A stretch of DNA of 64,000 bases, taken from positions 21,021,556-21,085,555 of the forward strand of contig CM039465.1 of NCBI GenBank assembly GCA_022414725.1, in the 5' to 3' direction. Below, in pieces: positions 47,900-64,000 of the stretch; position 1 is the stretch's first letter; every line of letters begins with the position of its first letter. Source of the stretch: Microglena sp. YARC (lineage: Eukaryota > Chlorophyta > Chlorophyceae > Chlamydomonadales > Chlamydomonadaceae). A program made the translations under genes and the position numbers. The notes below the pieces were generated by a model that was given only the letters and a program-made list of their open reading frames with translations, was not told the origin of the DNA and ran no database searches.

Positions 47900-49317
47900 C
47901 CAAACAGCAATTTGGCTGGACGCCGTCTTAGGCAGTAAAAACAAATACCAGGGGAAATGTAATAGTACCACTCGTCTACCATCAATCAGAATATCATAGC
48001 ACCTGCTAATTCTGTTAAAACGGGAGTTACCCCAGTCTGATTCAACATTCCTTTTGTGAGCTCAGTTTGTATTTTTGCTATGCATTTAATATCTTCCTTT
48101 TAATTCAGTTATTTTCTTTCCTGCTGCCAGCAGCAGCTTCTGGGCTCCAGTGTTCCCCCTCTTGCCCTGGGTTGAATTTCACGCACACAAATGGCAAGTT
48201 GGTCAGTGCATTAAGAACTATAATATGTGTGCTTGGTGTGTGTGTGTGTAGGGGGGGGGGGGGGGGGGGGGCTGTATGTGTGTGCTTGTGTGAAGTTCAG
48301 TCAAGGCAAGCCTATCCAATTCTTGCTGCGGGTGGAGGGCCTGGCTGTTTTAGAGCCAGAAGAAGAAGAATCGTCGTGTTGTGTTGAAGTCTGAACACAG
48401 CTACAGCTTTCGCATCTCATGCCGACCTAAGGATGCCTACTGCCCCACTCCCGCCTTTTGTATGAGTGAACCCGCGGATCACGTCAACACCATCCTTGAG
48501 TCTAGGACCCACCCTTTGAGGCAAAAATCCGTCTCGTAAAAAACGTGTAAAAACGTGTTCTCATTGCAAGAAGCAACAGTGTTCCGTCTTGTTTTGCTTA
48601 TAGTTTGTTTATAGTTGCGTAAGGAATTTCACCCCAAGAGGTGGGTCTCCCAATACCGGTATAAACCAGCGACACCGAGGATTCAGTCCAAATGACGTTG
48701 CCACTCCTATAAAAAAGTGGTCGAACTTAAGGTTCAACTGGGTGTGACCGGTATTCAGACAAACACTGCTTAACAAGTGTACAGCGGTATGGTAGTGACA
48801 GGTGAGGGGGACAGGAGTATTGGGGACCAGATCTGGTCAATGGCCCCTCCAGATAGTATATAATTATCTTGATTATTTGAGGATGTGCAATTCCCTTGAG
48901 CCTGATTCTCCAGGCCTACCCCTTGGACGGTAAAAAACAAACATTGCAGCAAGGAGGACATTGATTTACTAGATTGATTTCCTCGGCTGAGAATCCGCTG
49001 ACCCCCAAAACTTAACGCTTGGTGGGTCTATATTTCCGTGGACGTCAAGCTGATGTGGGACGGTGGCCCCAGGTGGTGGCCCTGCCAGGCTGGCAGAAGT
49101 TAGGTGGTAGTCTCTTCGGCCCGTGAGTGTCTAACCTGCAGCCTGCCCTGGACTGAGAAGAGCAACCACGGCCTGGGGTTTGGGCTAGCCAGGGGTAAGG
49201 CAGCTAGGGCCGCTAAGGCTGGACCAGCCCCACTCCGCCGTTTCCTTCCTCGCCTAATCCAGTCCCAGGCGCAGGGATCCCTTCGTATGTGAACGTTGAA
49301 AAAGGTGGTTGATAAAA
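47900..49317. other. SRP72 upstream region, no gene assigned
   Basis: Contains the TAGCTTCAGCC-type repeat at 47890-47945, a poly-G run at about 48251-48270, and a CACCTC/AGGAGGTGGGTCTCCC repeat near 48635. Around 48290-48400 a short protein-like frame (KFSQGKPIQFLLRVEGLAVL) appears without supported splice sites. The SRP72 promoter should lie within the last few hundred bases, but no element is recognisable. Confidence 0.45.
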
Positions 49318-63840
<14,523 letters not shown>

Positions 63841-64000
63841 GTGGAAGCTTGAACTTGAACTTGGTTACATAGCTTCAGCCAGTACTTTTTGTAGATTGCG
63901 ATGCTCACATGTGCTCTCGTGTTAATCTGACTGGTTCTCAACAGCTTGGTCAGGTTGGCTAGGTTACATGGCTAGGTTACGTACATTTTGAATTGTTGTA

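Overview
This is a nuclear, intron-rich eukaryotic window, most likely from a green microalga. The evidence is canonical GT-AG introns, a chloroplast-type Era GTPase with an apparent transit peptide, an organelle-type 37-residue helical-repeat protein, and scattered plant/algal telomere-like TTTAGGG strings. The species cannot be fixed from sequence alone. Most of the 64 kb is intron, satellite and dispersed repeat, and most long open frames in it are satellites read as codons.

Four protein-coding genes can be reconstructed. (1) NSE1 (SMC5/6 complex), minus strand, 23367 down to 6925: seven exons that join in frame to 224 codons plus stop. It ends after the winged helix, with no RING domain. 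(2) A chloroplast Era-like GTPase, plus strand, 25635-40360: seven exons, 480 aa, with all G motifs and a C-terminal KH domain. Its start diverges from the NSE1 start across 2.3 kb. (3) A 480-aa alpha-solenoid ORF of near-identical 37-aa repeats at 44121-45563 (plus). (4) SRP72 of the signal recognition particle, plus strand, from 49318 off the right edge: nine exons, about 387 aa visible. A fifth, weaker candidate is a 159-aa frame on the minus strand at 3093-3572.

The most striking signal is architectural. Around many exons of NSE1, Era and SRP72, the exon edge and its splice site have been tandemly copied into the adjoining intron. Copies of the exon's 5' edge with its acceptor lie upstream, and copies of the 3' edge with its donor lie downstream. 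Terminal exons are copied past their stop codons. SRP72 exon 4 has about five decayed 5' edges before it and four 3' edges after it. SRP72 exon 8 is followed by donors at an exact 143-bp spacing. NSE1 exon 3, a 36-nt microexon, is duplicated whole with only synonymous changes. The acceptor of Era intron 3 lies inside a decayed copy of the preceding exon's end. This suggests a genome in which minisatellites repeatedly arise across splice junctions and build long introns.

The mobile fraction includes a tRNA-headed SINE (about 210 bp, with a 13-bp target duplication in one copy). A LINE family is present as three 5'-truncated copies, each with perfect 11-13 bp target duplications. Two related hAT-like MITE families share a TAGGG(A/G) terminus and 8-bp duplications; one copy sits exactly at an NSE1 splice donor. 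There is also a 172-bp foldback element, an 80-bp hairpin repeat with an (ATTT)n tail, a 200-bp repeat with a GC hairpin, and an LTR-like pair. Long poly(G)/poly(C) tracts are unusually frequent.
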